From Pseudanabaena sp. M53BS1SP1A06MG (GTDB taxonomy: Bacteria; Cyanobacteriota; Cyanobacteriia; Pseudanabaenales; Pseudanabaenaceae): a stretch of DNA of 36,603 nt. The stretch covers positions 1 to 36,603 of the forward strand of contig JADBWH010000101.1 of the NCBI GenBank assembly GCA_020404105.1. Direction: 5' to 3'. The position numbers were made by a program, and so were the translations under genes. Each line of letters begins with the position of its first letter. Within the stretch, counting starts at the first letter, position 1. The notes under the pieces are model-generated. The model was not told the origin of the DNA. It searched no databases and was given only the letters and a program-made list of their open reading frames with translations. Positions 1 to 7,077 of this stretch are shown here, one piece after another.

Positions 1-1
1 A

Positions 2-52
2 CATCATCTTCCTTTTGATAACAATCAGGCGGAACGTGATTTACGTATCTGA
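2..52 (+). pseudogene. IS66-family transposase, C-terminal remnant
   Basis: The frame starting at base 2 reads HHLPFDNNQAERDLRI and then stops. The PFDNNxAERDLR block is a hallmark of the C-terminal part of IS66 transposases. In intact members it is followed by MxKVKQKxSG and more residues; here a stop follows at once, so the copy is broken. The rest of the element would lie left of the window. It is probably a decayed IS66 end beside ppk. Confidence 0.7.
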
Positions 53-71
53 TGTTACGTCGAACAAATAT

Positions 72-173
72 CACCCTCACCCCCCTGCCCCCTCTCCCAT
101 CAAGGGAGAGGGGGAGCTAGACTAATTTCTTGTTCCCCTCTCCCATTAAGGGAGAGGGGCTAGGGGTGAGGGT
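72..173. repeat. G/C-rich nested inverted repeat
   Basis: The left arm (72-98) begins CACCCTCACCCCCCTGCCCC. The right arm (150-172) ends GGGGCTAGGGGTGAGGG and is nearly complementary to it. Inside are two copies of a CTCCCATxAAGGGAG palindrome, at about 93-111 and 140-156. Such C-rich/G-rich palindromes are common interspersed repeats in cyanobacterial genomes. It lies downstream of ppk on the minus strand and could also stop transcription. Confidence 0.75.
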
Positions 174-295
174 CTTAGAAACTTCCACGAAACATCAGTT
201 AAGCATTTATACTCAGTGCCTAATTGAGATGCTCCCATCATTGCCTAGGCATAATTGCAGCAGTCCATTAGCTCGAACTTCAGAAAACGTGACGA

Positions 296-2539
296 TTAAG
301 CAAATTCAGGTCTGCCCTGTGACATAAAATGCTTTTGCGAACTCATCTCAGGCTCACCATCTTTAGGAACTCTCTGCACATATGTACCATCGGCGTGAAG
401 ATCCCATGTTTGGCGATTATCCGCTAAGACAATTTCCAGTATCTGCTTTAATTCCTGAACTAGGGATGGCTCCTCCACAGGAGTTATAACTTCTACTCGT
501 GCATCCAAATTGCGTGGCATCCAATCAGCACTACCGATATATACTTCTTCACTACCACCATTACTGAAATAGAAAATGCGAGAATGTTCGAGAAAGCGAC
601 CAATTACACTAATCACCCTGATGCGATCGCTTAATCCCTTCACCCTAGGACGCAAGCAGCATATACCCCGAATAATTAAGTCAACATTTACGCCAACCTG
701 TGAAGCTTCATACAATGTAGAGATAATTTCGGGATCAACCAGTGAATTCATCTTAGCAATTATGTACGAAGGATATCCCTGCTTTTGATGTTCAATTTCC
801 CGATGAATCAATTGCAGAAACCTATCGCGCATATTCACTGGTGCAACTAAAAGCTTGCGATATTCGCGCTGACGGGAATAGCCAGTGAGATAGTTAAACA
901 AATCGGTTAAATCTGCCCCTAAGTCATCACGGCAACTAAATATACCGAGATCGCTGTAAAACCTAGCAGTTTTTGGATTGTAATTACCAGTACCGATATG
1001 CACATAGCGCACAAGATGATCACCTTCCTGACGTACAACCAGAGCTGTTTTCGTATGGGTCTTAAGATTCTTTAATCCATAAACAACATGCACACCTGCA
1101 TTTTCCAGTTTCCTTGCCCAGAGGATATTATTCGCCTCATCAAACCTTGCCTTGAGTTCTACCAGCACGGCGACCTGTTTACCATTCTCTGCCGCCCGAA
1201 TCAGCGCATGAACAATTGGCGAATCCCCTGAAGTGCGATACAGCGTCTGCTTAATCGCTAATACCTTATGATCATTCGCCGACTCTTCGATAAATCGCTG
1301 TACTGTCGTCGTAAAAGACTGATAGGGATGATGAACTAAAAAATCTCCTTCTCGAATAATATCAAAGATGTTTCTTTCATTAGACGAATCTTTGAGCCGT
1401 GGATGAGTTACCGATTTCCAAGGTTGATCTTGATGCTCAGGCAGAGGCAAAAAAGCGAGTGTCATTAAATCTCCCAAACCAATTAGCCCTGGGATATTGT
1501 AGACATCTGCTTCCGTAATTCCTAATTGCTCAATCAATTTTTGGCGAATGGCAGAGGGAACATCATTAGCAATTTCCATCCTTACTACTGAGCCAAATTT
1601 CTGTTTGCGTAATTCCTCTTGCAATGCTGAGATCAAGTCATCAGCTTCTTCCTCTTCGATGTCTAGCTCCGCATCGCGAGTAATCCGAAATGGATAATAA
1701 CTAAGAATCTCCATACCTGGAAATAATGCGTCAAGATTGTGAGCAATGACTTGTTCTAGCGGTACAAATGTATGATCTTTAGTCTCAGGAATTCTTACAA
1801 AACGGGGTAATACACTGGGTACTTTGACCCGCGCAAAATTTTCTTCACCTGTCTCGCGATCGCTTACCAATACAACTAAATTCAAGCTGAGATTGGAGAT
1901 ATAAGGAAATGGATGAGCTGGATCAACTGCCAAAGGAGTAAGTACAGGAAAAAGTTTTTCACGAAAATAAGTTTTTAAATAATGCTGATGCTTCTTATCG
2001 ATTTTTTTATAATCCAGTAGCCTGACCCCCTGCTTATGAAGTTCTGGACGCAATGTATTCTCAAAAAAATCATGCTGCATTGTTACTAACGGCACAAGCG
2101 CATCCCGAATTGCCAATAACTGCTTATCGGGCTTCAGTCCATCATCGGTGATGATATCAAGTTGCTCGGCGAACCTTTTCTTGACCCCTGCTACTCTCAC
2201 CATAAAGAATTCATCAAGGTTTGTGCTAAAAATGGCACAAAATTTAGCTCGCTCAAGTAATGGAGTCCGCGCATCAATCCCTTCATGTAAAACTCTTTTG
2301 TTAAAGGCAATCCAACTTAATTCACGGTTAAAAAAATATCGTGAACGGTCAATCATCTTGTCTACTTTTTTATGAACTGGATTAATTGGTTGTTCTAGTT
2401 CTAATAAACTGTTATCAGATTTGCCATCAATCTCTGGATTAGCTAAGAATACATCTCCTTCATTAACAGATACTTCTTCAACGGTCTCTCCATTTTTCTT
2501 GCTCAAATCCTTAGTTAAATCTTTTTTAGTTCTAGTCAT
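296..2539 (-). CDS. ppk1: polyphosphate kinase 1
   Basis: Ppk1 reversibly polymerises the gamma-phosphate of ATP into inorganic polyphosphate, the main phosphate store of cyanobacteria. The 747 residues cover the whole family architecture. The N domain opens with YFFNRELSWIAFN (about 68-80). The phospholipase-D-like catalytic half contains KTHTK, with H495 the likely phosphorylated histidine, then RYVHIGTGNYNPKTA (511-525), and near the C-terminus LEHSRIFYF and YIGSADWMPRNLD. About 65 charged, low-complexity residues precede the conserved core; this leader is longer than usual and could be an extension or a too-early start. gpx lies upstream on the same strand, but a 300-base hairpin-rich spacer argues against one operon. 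Confidence 0.96.
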   Translation of the reverse strand: MTRTKKDLTKDLSKKNGETVEEVSVNEGDVFLANPEIDGKSDNSLLELEQPINPVHKKVDKMIDRSRYFFNRELSWIAFNKRVLHEGIDARTPLLERAKFCAIFSTNLDEFFMVRVAGVKKRFAEQLDIITDDGLKPDKQLLAIRDALVPLVTMQHDFFENTLRPELHKQGVRLLDYKKIDKKHQHYLKTYFREKLFPVLTPLAVDPAHPFPYISNLSLNLVVLVSDRETGEENFARVKVPSVLPRFVRIPETKDHTFVPLEQVIAHNLDALFPGMEILSYYPFRITRDAELDIEEEEADDLISALQEELRKQKFGSVVRMEIANDVPSAIRQKLIEQLGITEADVYNIPGLIGLGDLMTLAFLPLPEHQDQPWKSVTHPRLKDSSNERNIFDIIREGDFLVHHPYQSFTTTVQRFIEESANDHKVLAIKQTLYRTSGDSPIVHALIRAAENGKQVAVLVELKARFDEANNILWARKLENAGVHVVYGLKNLKTHTKTALVVRQEGDHLVRYVHIGTGNYNPKTARFYSDLGIFSCRDDLGADLTDLFNYLTGYSRQREYRKLLVAPVNMRDRFLQLIHREIEHQKQGYPSYIIAKMNSLVDPEIISTLYEASQVGVNVDLIIRGICCLRPRVKGLSDRIRVISVIGRFLEHSRIFYFSNGGSEEVYIGSADWMPRNLDARVEVITPVEEPSLVQELKQILEIVLADNRQTWDLHADGTYVQRVPKDGEPEMSSQKHFMSQGRPEFA

Positions 2540-2665
2540 AGCTATTAAACCAGTAAAAGTTTATTTCCTAGTAACTAGATTACATACATATCGACAATTT
2601 CAGTGTGAGTTGAGATACTTACTAAATTCAGTCTAACTCTATTCCAGTAAGATTATTTTCCAGTA

Positions 2666-2714
2666 CATGCAATGTAATTGTGTTGCAGGCGCGAATCGCC
2701 CGCAACACAATTAC
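2666..2714. repeat. hairpin repeat sharing a 21-base stretch with 7948-7968
   Basis: Arms 2674-2686 and 2702-2714 (GTAATTGTGTTGC / GCAACACAATTAC) pair perfectly around a smaller GGCG/CGCC-type stem. Bases 2666-2686 recur exactly, in reverse complement, at 7948-7968. This is therefore a dispersed sequence rather than a private terminator. Confidence 0.7.
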
Positions 2715-2743
2715 TAAAAAAGTACTTTGAAGCACTATCTGAA

Positions 2744-2772
2744 GGTCAGGGTTTGCTGAACAAACCCTGACC
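2744..2772. repeat. perfect 12-bp hairpin followed by T-run
   Basis: GGTCAGGGTTTG (2744-2755) pairs with CAAACCCTGACC (2761-2772) around a 5-base loop and is followed by TTTTT on the plus strand. Both neighbouring genes (gpx, ppk1) run on the minus strand, where no T-run follows. A simple terminator for gpx is therefore not obvious. Read on the minus strand, the hairpin is followed by a tail (AGTGCTTCAAAGTACTTTTTT) that loosely resembles the tails of the repeats at 6380 and 31234. Confidence 0.6.
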
Positions 2773-2841
2773 TTTTTATTTCTCGAAAGTGTTACTACGC
2801 TTTTATGAATCCCAAACTAAACTTGGTAAAGATTTTTAGTT

Positions 2842-3315
2842 CTAGGAGAGTAGAGCTTCAATGTCTTTACGCAATCCAGCATCTTCAGGCGCAATACTAG
2901 AAGGATAGTACTTCACGACTTTACCTTCTTTATCGACAAGAAACTTATTAAAGTTCCACTGTACTTGACTACCTGTAGTTTCGGTAAGGTATTTATACGC
3001 ATCAGTAATGTCAGCACCTTTCACCTTTACTTTGCTAAATAGATCAAAAGTGACATCATAGGTGAGGGAACAGAAGCTCTTGATTTCTGTTTCAGTGCCA
3101 GGCTCCTGTGCGCCAAAGTCGTTGCTAGGAAAGCCCAAAATCTCAAAGCCTTTATCTTTGTATTCACGATAAAGAGCTTCAAGTCCCTTGTATTGTTTTG
3201 TGTAGCCACATTTAGAAGCAACATTGACAACTAAAGCAACTTTGCCTTTATACTGCGCGAGATCAACTAGTTGACCATCGATGTTAGTAATCTTGAAATC
3301 GTAAAGTGTTGACAT
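2842..3315 (-). CDS. gpx: glutathione peroxidase-like thiol peroxidase
   Basis: This reduces hydrogen peroxide and lipid hydroperoxides with a thiol donor. At 157 residues it is the usual size for the short non-selenium type. The active site is in NVASKCGYT, with C36 in place of selenocysteine. Q70 (FGAQEPG), W120 and N121 (WNFNKF) complete the C-Q-W-N tetrad. C82 (SFCSLTYDV) is the probable resolving cysteine, as in thioredoxin-dependent plant and cyanobacterial enzymes, so the electron donor may be thioredoxin or NADPH rather than glutathione (inference). The common FPCNQF motif reads FPSNDF here, losing one non-catalytic cysteine. No signal peptide; cytoplasmic. Confidence 0.93.
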   Translation of the reverse strand: MSTLYDFKITNIDGQLVDLAQYKGKVALVVNVASKCGYTKQYKGLEALYREYKDKGFEILGFPSNDFGAQEPGTETEIKSFCSLTYDVTFDLFSKVKVKGADITDAYKYLTETTGSQVQWNFNKFLVDKEGKVVKYYPSSIAPEDAGLRKDIEALLS

Positions 3316-3348
3316 ATATTGAGGTTTTTAGGTTGGTTTTGAGAATGT

Positions 3349-3391
3349 GGTCTGAGAGTTTTTATCCCTCAGGGATAAAAACTCTCAGACC
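3349..3391. repeat. 43-base near-perfect palindrome in a divergent spacer
   Basis: The 21-base arm 3349-3369 (begins GGTCTGAGAG, ends TTATCCCT) is exactly complementary to 3371-3391, with a single central C. It lies between the gpx start (minus strand) and the P-loop kinase start (plus strand), so no gene ends here and termination cannot be its role for either. It may be a mobile hairpin repeat or a regulatory or cruciform site. Confidence 0.75.
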
Positions 3392-3445
3392 GATTGAGGA
3401 TTGCTATAGTTGAGAAGATCTATTTAGCATTTTGCAGCGACTTGA

Positions 3446-3970
3446 ATGGCAAGTGTAATTATCCTGATTGGTGTACCTGCGAGTGGCAAATCTAGCCTTG
3501 CTGAGCAGATGTTGCGGACTACTAATCAGAATTCTGGGCAAGCCAGTAGTAGCCTCACGTATGGTCAAACACAACTGATCAGTCCCGATCGCATTCGTGC
3601 TTCACTCTATGGATCAGCCGATATGCAAGGAGATTGGTCAGAAATTTGGGCACAGGTACAACAAGAATTTGCAAATGCTGCCAAATCGCAACAATCTGTA
3701 ATATATGATGCCACAAACTATAAGCGCGAATATCGCAAAAATATTATTTCCCTAGCCAAAGACTATGGATTTAGACCAATTACGGGCGTTTGGTTAAATG
3801 TGCCGCTTTGGATTTGTTTGTCACGCAACGATCATCGCGATCGCCAAGTCCCTGACGATATTATTATTGAAATGCACCGCATGCTCTCCTATAGCCCGCC
3901 CAGTCTGAGTGAAGGCTTTGACCGCATCCTTTTTCATGATGAAAAGTCCGATAATGAGTGGATTGATTAA
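3446..3970 (+). CDS. P-loop kinase-like ATP-binding protein (T4 PNK kinase-like fold)
   Basis: A 174-residue protein with an N-terminal Walker A motif, GVPASGKSS (residues 9-17). It is followed by SPDRIRASLYG and VIYDATNYKREYR, the pattern of AAA/P-loop kinases related to the kinase domain of T4 polynucleotide kinase. A basic stretch, SRNDHRDRQVPDD, fits the lid region. It probably phosphorylates a small molecule or nucleic-acid end using ATP; the substrate cannot be read from the sequence. It stands alone between a palindromic spacer and a small basic-protein gene. Confidence 0.8.
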   Translation: MASVIILIGVPASGKSSLAEQMLRTTNQNSGQASSSLTYGQTQLISPDRIRASLYGSADMQGDWSEIWAQVQQEFANAAKSQQSVIYDATNYKREYRKNIISLAKDYGFRPITGVWLNVPLWICLSRNDHRDRQVPDDIIIEMHRMLSYSPPSLSEGFDRILFHDEKSDNEWID

Positions 3971-4047
3971 AATAATTTGTGTTTGTCTATTTCTCGTTTT
4001 GTGCTAGCTTAAATAGACGCAATCTCTAAGGGGTATAACAGTTTAAA

Positions 4048-4263
4048 ATGGCTAAGCGCCGCAACCAGAAAAAAGAAAAAGCTCTTCGCAACCAAGCGTA
4101 TGCGCGTAAGTTTCGCAAGCGCACCCCTCTGGGTCGCTTTGGACGCAGAAGACCAATGGGTAACTACAACGATCCTGAAGACTCTGAAGCCAATGGTGCT
4201 GCTGATACTGGCGCTGCTGATACTGGCGCTGCTGATACTGGCGCTGCAATTGGCAAGTTCTAA
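4048..4263 (+). CDS. small basic protein with C-terminal GAADT repeats
   Basis: I do not recognise a named family. The first 35 residues are very basic (MAKRRNQKKEKALRNQAYAR, then KFRKRTPLGRFGRRR), like a ribosomal or nucleic-acid-binding protein. The tail is acidic and alanine-rich, made of three GAADT-type pentapeptides before AAIGKF. Codon choice and the conserved-looking N-terminus suggest it is real; overlapping frames read through the repeat but lack such a pattern. tsaB starts 39 bases downstream on the same strand, so the two may be co-transcribed and a translation-related role is possible (inference). Confidence 0.7.
   Translation: MAKRRNQKKEKALRNQAYARKFRKRTPLGRFGRRRPMGNYNDPEDSEANGAADTGAADTGAADTGAAIGKF
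4198..4242 (+). repeat. three tandem 15-bp repeats inside a coding region
   Basis: The unit GCTGCTGATACTGGC occurs three times in perfect tandem (4198, 4213, 4228), followed by a partial GCTGCA. The unit is a multiple of three, so copy-number change would lengthen or shorten the GAADT tail without a frameshift. Confidence 0.95.
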
Positions 4264-4302
4264 CTTGAATTCTGGTGATCAATTCCCAGTATTCTCCAGA
4301 TC

Positions 4303-4758
4303 ATGAATATCAGTTTTGCCATTGCGTTACATACAACTTCAACAAAATTGGAGCTTGCGATCGCTGAAATCAACCAAAATTCAGGTCGTCATTCTCAAAT
4401 TTATACCATCTATAAACAGCAGTCATGGGAACTAGGCAGAGAGCTATCTGTGCAGTTTCATGACTGCTTGAATATGTTCGTAGGTGATCTTTCTTGGACT
4501 GATTTCACTTTTTTGGCGATCGCCACAGGGATTGGCAGTTTTACAGGCACAAGAATTGGCGTAGTGGTAGCAAGGACATTGGGTGAACAGCTTAATATTC
4601 CTGTATATGGAATTGACTGCGAGACGATTATCACCAAATCGCAACAATCCTCCCCGCCAAGACCCTTGAGCGAAAGCTTACTAGCGATCGCCTATGAGCA
4701 ATGGCAAGCTGGTATTTATCCAACTTGGCAATATGTATTGCCACTCTATGAATCCTAA
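4303..4758 (+). CDS. tsaB: tRNA N6-threonylcarbamoyladenosine complex subunit TsaB
   Basis: TsaB is the ASKHA-fold partner of TsaD in the complex that makes t6A37 in ANN-decoding tRNAs. The signature is GIGSFTGTRIGVVVARTLGEQL (residues about 86-107) and the first strand FAIALHTTSTKLELAIAE. The 151 residues are short for TsaB (about 200 or more), with the C-terminal lobe ending soon after LPLYES. No frameshift is visible, and shortened TsaB proteins retain the TsaD interface region. A strong terminator begins at its stop codon. Confidence 0.85.
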   Translation: MNISFAIALHTTSTKLELAIAEINQNSGRHSQIYTIYKQQSWELGRELSVQFHDCLNMFVGDLSWTDFTFLAIATGIGSFTGTRIGVVVARTLGEQLNIPVYGIDCETIITKSQQSSPPRPLSESLLAIAYEQWQAGIYPTWQYVLPLYES

Positions 4759-4792
4759 CAGAAGGTGCATTTAGAGCGCCTTCTGTTTTTTT
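4758..4792 (+). terminator. rho-independent terminator of tsaB
   Basis: ACAGAAGGTGC (4758-4768) pairs with GCGCCTTCTGT (4776-4786), with one G-T-type mismatch, and is followed directly by seven T. The first base of the stem is the last base of the tsaB stop codon. Confidence 0.9.
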
Positions 4793-4961
4793 AGTAAGTT
4801 AGTACACTTACGTTTTGGTGTTTCAAAGTGCTAGAATTGCCATACTGAAAGTACATACAAGGTTGAATTTTCTCAACTAGCGATCATTCGTTAGAGTATC
4901 TGAATCACCTTTTATTACCTAGGCAAGTACATCTAGGACGGTAGTTATTCCAGCTTGACCT

Positions 4962-5222
4962 ATGCTTCAAGACGCGATCGCCATTCGTCATTATCAAAAG
5001 ATTACAGACTCACTCGTAGAAATGTCAGAACGAGGCTATCGTTCGACAGACGAAATGAGACTTTTTTTAGACGGTTACTTATCGGCTCTGCGCGTTACTA
5101 ATGCGATAGAAGTGCATAATATACATCGTCTCGAAGAAGAGGTAATCCGATTTTTGTATGATGCTTCTAACTTTGAATCTCCTTATGAGTTTGAGATGGA
5201 GGTTGAACGGGGTGAAAGGTAA
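4962..5222 (+). CDS. DUF6761-like small cyanobacterial protein
   Basis: This 86-residue helical protein has the pattern RHYQKITDSLVEM...LFLDGYLSALR...HNIHRLEEEVIRFLYD. I associate that pattern with the cyanobacterial family DUF6761, whose function is unknown. Regularly spaced leucines and charged residues suggest a soluble helical bundle. The last 40 bases overlap the 3' end of rsmG on the other strand, so its C-terminal tail (EFEMEVERGER) is also template for the end of RsmG. Confidence 0.8.
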   Translation: MLQDAIAIRHYQKITDSLVEMSERGYRSTDEMRLFLDGYLSALRVTNAIEVHNIHRLEEEVIRFLYDASNFESPYEFEMEVERGER

Positions 5223-5893
5223 ACGCTATGGCGAATGCCTTCAGTCAGAGGGGTTTGAAAACGATCTTGCTTAACCACTTGTAGTCCCTGCTTCTCACAA
5301 AATAAGTCAATTTGCTTACTTTCTTCTGGTAGCCATTGACCACGGTAGAGAATGGCTACACCACTTCCTTTGAGAAATGGCAGGCAGTAGCTAGCGCAAA
5401 TATCTGGCTTGCCTACGGCTCGAACAACTGCTAAATCATATTTTTTTTTGTAACTAGAGGTTTGATTAAGCTCTTCGACGCGACCTACCTGCGCGATCGC
5501 GTTCTGTAAGTGCAAATCATTGATCGTTTGATTCACAAAGGCAACTTTTTTTTGTTTGCTATCGACTAACGTGACTTGCCATGAAGGTTTGGCAATCGCG
5601 ATCGGCAGTCCAGGAAAGCCTGCGCCTGTTCCAATATCAATCAATTTAATATTTTCGCAATTCCAGAAAGCGAACACACCTCGTAATGAGTCCCACAAAT
5701 GCTTTTCCCAGAAATCATCAGGGGCTGTAATTCTTGTCAGGTTTTGCTTACTATTCTCATCTAATACCAATTTATACAGTTTTTCAAATTGTGCGAGTTG
5801 TTCTGAGTTTGGTAACCAGTTGAGGGTGGATTGCCATTGTGTAAATAAGTGGGAAAAGTGGGGCATAGGGAACATCAAATAATAATGGCGCAT
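5183..5893 (-). CDS. rsmG: 16S rRNA (guanine-527-N7)-methyltransferase
   Basis: RsmG (GidB) uses S-adenosylmethionine to methylate N7 of G527 in 16S rRNA; its loss classically gives low-level streptomycin resistance. The SAM-binding loop is LIDIGTGAGFPGLPIAI (about 91-107), followed by VTLVDSKQKKVAF and the RAVGKPD block. At 236 residues it is of normal size. In-frame ATGs exist at 5893, 5875 and 5866; the conserved region starts after MPHFSHLFTQWQ, so 5866 is a realistic alternative start. Its 3' end overlaps the convergent DUF6761-like gene by 40 bases. Confidence 0.95.
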   Translation of the reverse strand: MRHYYLMFPMPHFSHLFTQWQSTLNWLPNSEQLAQFEKLYKLVLDENSKQNLTRITAPDDFWEKHLWDSLRGVFAFWNCENIKLIDIGTGAGFPGLPIAIAKPSWQVTLVDSKQKKVAFVNQTINDLHLQNAIAQVGRVEELNQTSSYKKKYDLAVVRAVGKPDICASYCLPFLKGSGVAILYRGQWLPEESKQIDLFCEKQGLQVVKQDRFQTPLTEGIRHSVYLSPRSTSISNS

Positions 5894-6137
5894 AGCGCAA
5901 TCTTTACTCTACTAGCGATTCTGATGAATTTAGAAGAAATATACCTTAAGGTCGTATTTCCCCTAAATCCATGTTGAAGAATTTTGGCATTAGGGGATAA
6001 GATTAAGGAAAATTAAGATTCATGTACCATTGCTAAGCAGTTTATGATTACATAGCCCTGTAAAGGGATAACACTCATTGCCGCATTGCTGTTGATATAA
6101 CAAAAAAACATAAAAAAGTATTACAAGGTAAAATTTA

Positions 6138-6368
6138 ATGGCTGAACAAACTCAAACTCGTACCGCTTTTACTAAAGATGAACGAGGCATTTTAAATAAC
6201 TGGGCGATCGAACCCAAAATGTATGTTGATGAACAAAGTGACAAGCGCTTTGGGCTGACGGAATATGCAGAACTGATTAACGGGCGCTTGGCGATGCTAG
6301 GCATTACCGCTATTTTCATCTTTGAGTTTGTAACTGGTAAAGGCTTCTTGCAAATTATTGGTTTCTAA
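6138..6368 (+). CDS. hli: high-light-inducible chlorophyll-binding protein (Hlip/Scp)
   Basis: A single-helix thylakoid protein related to plant LHC proteins. Hlips bind chlorophyll and carotenoid and protect photosystem II assembly intermediates under excess light. The 76 residues contain the diagnostic helix AELINGRLAMLGITAIFIF. In it the ExxNxR motif (E45, N48, R50) provides the chlorophyll ligand. About 40 soluble residues precede it, including NNWAIEPKMYVDEQSDKRFG, typical of the longer cyanobacterial forms. Expression is probably stress-induced, but I could not find a convincing HLR1 (RpaB) pair upstream. Confidence 0.93.
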   Translation: MAEQTQTRTAFTKDERGILNNWAIEPKMYVDEQSDKRFGLTEYAELINGRLAMLGITAIFIFEFVTGKGFLQIIGF

Positions 6369-6379
6369 CCTTGATATGC

Positions 6380-6449
6380 AGAGAAATCCTTGAAAACATC
6401 GCAAAGCGATGCTTTCAAGGATTTCTCTGGGTTTCAAGTCAGCGCAAAG
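6380..6449 (+). repeat. dispersed hairpin repeat, family 1, copy A
   Basis: The 22-base arms 6380-6401 and 6407-6428 pair with one mismatch around the loop CAAAG (TCGCAAAGCGA across the apex). A tail follows at 6430-6449, GGTTTCAAGTCAGCGCAAAG, which recurs with two differences plus one further change at 33448-33467. Loop and tail are shared with copies at 31234 and 33427, while the stem sequences differ. It may also terminate the hli transcript. Confidence 0.8.
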
Positions 6450-6466
6450 CGCTTTAAAGTAGTTTT

Positions 6467-6967
6467 ATGTCAACATCCCCAGAACCAATTCAATTTTTAA
6501 CCTTAGCGGAAGCCCATGCGATTGATGGCGCTATGCTATCGACGATGGAGAAATTTATGACCCGTATCACCATCTCTTCGATGCGGATCATTACCAAAAT
6601 TGCTCAAGAACTTAGTATTCATGCAGAGTCACTTTCGGCCCAGCAAATTGTGCAATGGATAGAGCTTGATTCCCAGATTCGTAAAGAGCAAGGTGAGGAT
6701 GCTGCTTTTCTGAAATGGACTTCGCCCCATCCTGATTTAGATTTTGAAGATACTAGACAGGATGAAGTAACGTCTGCCAATCTTTCCAGTCATGAGAAGT
6801 TTTTAACCCGAATGGCAATTTCGGCGATGCAAGCATTAGTAGCGATCGCGAAAGATTACAACATTCATCTTGAAGATCTGACTGCCGATCAAGTAATTGC
6901 TTGGGTAGAGCGTGACGCTAAGGTTAAGCGTGAGCAAGGTATCGAGGCAGGATTTCTATCTTGGTAG
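6467..6967 (+). CDS. uncharacterised protein built from two copies of a 61-residue unit
   Basis: I recognise no named family. After about 23 residues the protein consists of two homologous units, 24-84 and 106-166, with about 28 of 61 positions identical by my alignment. Shared anchors are EKFxTRxxIS, IHxExLxAxQ, the W-x-E-x-D stretch, EQG and a terminal AxFLxW. A 21-residue acidic linker joins them. It is soluble and mostly helical, with no signal peptide or membrane segment. The symmetric fold suggests a pseudo-dimer or a two-site binder (inference). It follows the Hlip gene after a hairpin repeat. Confidence 0.75.
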   Translation: MSTSPEPIQFLTLAEAHAIDGAMLSTMEKFMTRITISSMRIITKIAQELSIHAESLSAQQIVQWIELDSQIRKEQGEDAAFLKWTSPHPDLDFEDTRQDEVTSANLSSHEKFLTRMAISAMQALVAIAKDYNIHLEDLTADQVIAWVERDAKVKREQGIEAGFLSW

Positions 6968-7077
6968 ATGGAGTGATTTACATAAATTCTATCTCATCCC
7001 ACCTACAAAATAGGCGAGCATTCGGCTTGATTATTGTTTGCTAAAATCAACATAACTAAGCTGTGAGCAGATATATC

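Noticed and set aside
4198-4242. CRISPR-like direct repeats
   Set aside because: The units are 15 bases, directly adjacent, in frame and without spacers. No CRISPR array or cas gene was seen in the window.
4052-4306. Other reading frames across the GCT-rich tandem repeat (both strands)
   Set aside because: They are long only because the 15-bp repeat stays open in several frames; the plus-strand frame at 4048 alone has a protein-like N-terminus.
6000-6137. Possible HLR1 (RpaB) light-responsive element upstream of the Hlip gene
   Set aside because: Only partial TTACA-like pieces are present, without the required pair at 2-base spacing.
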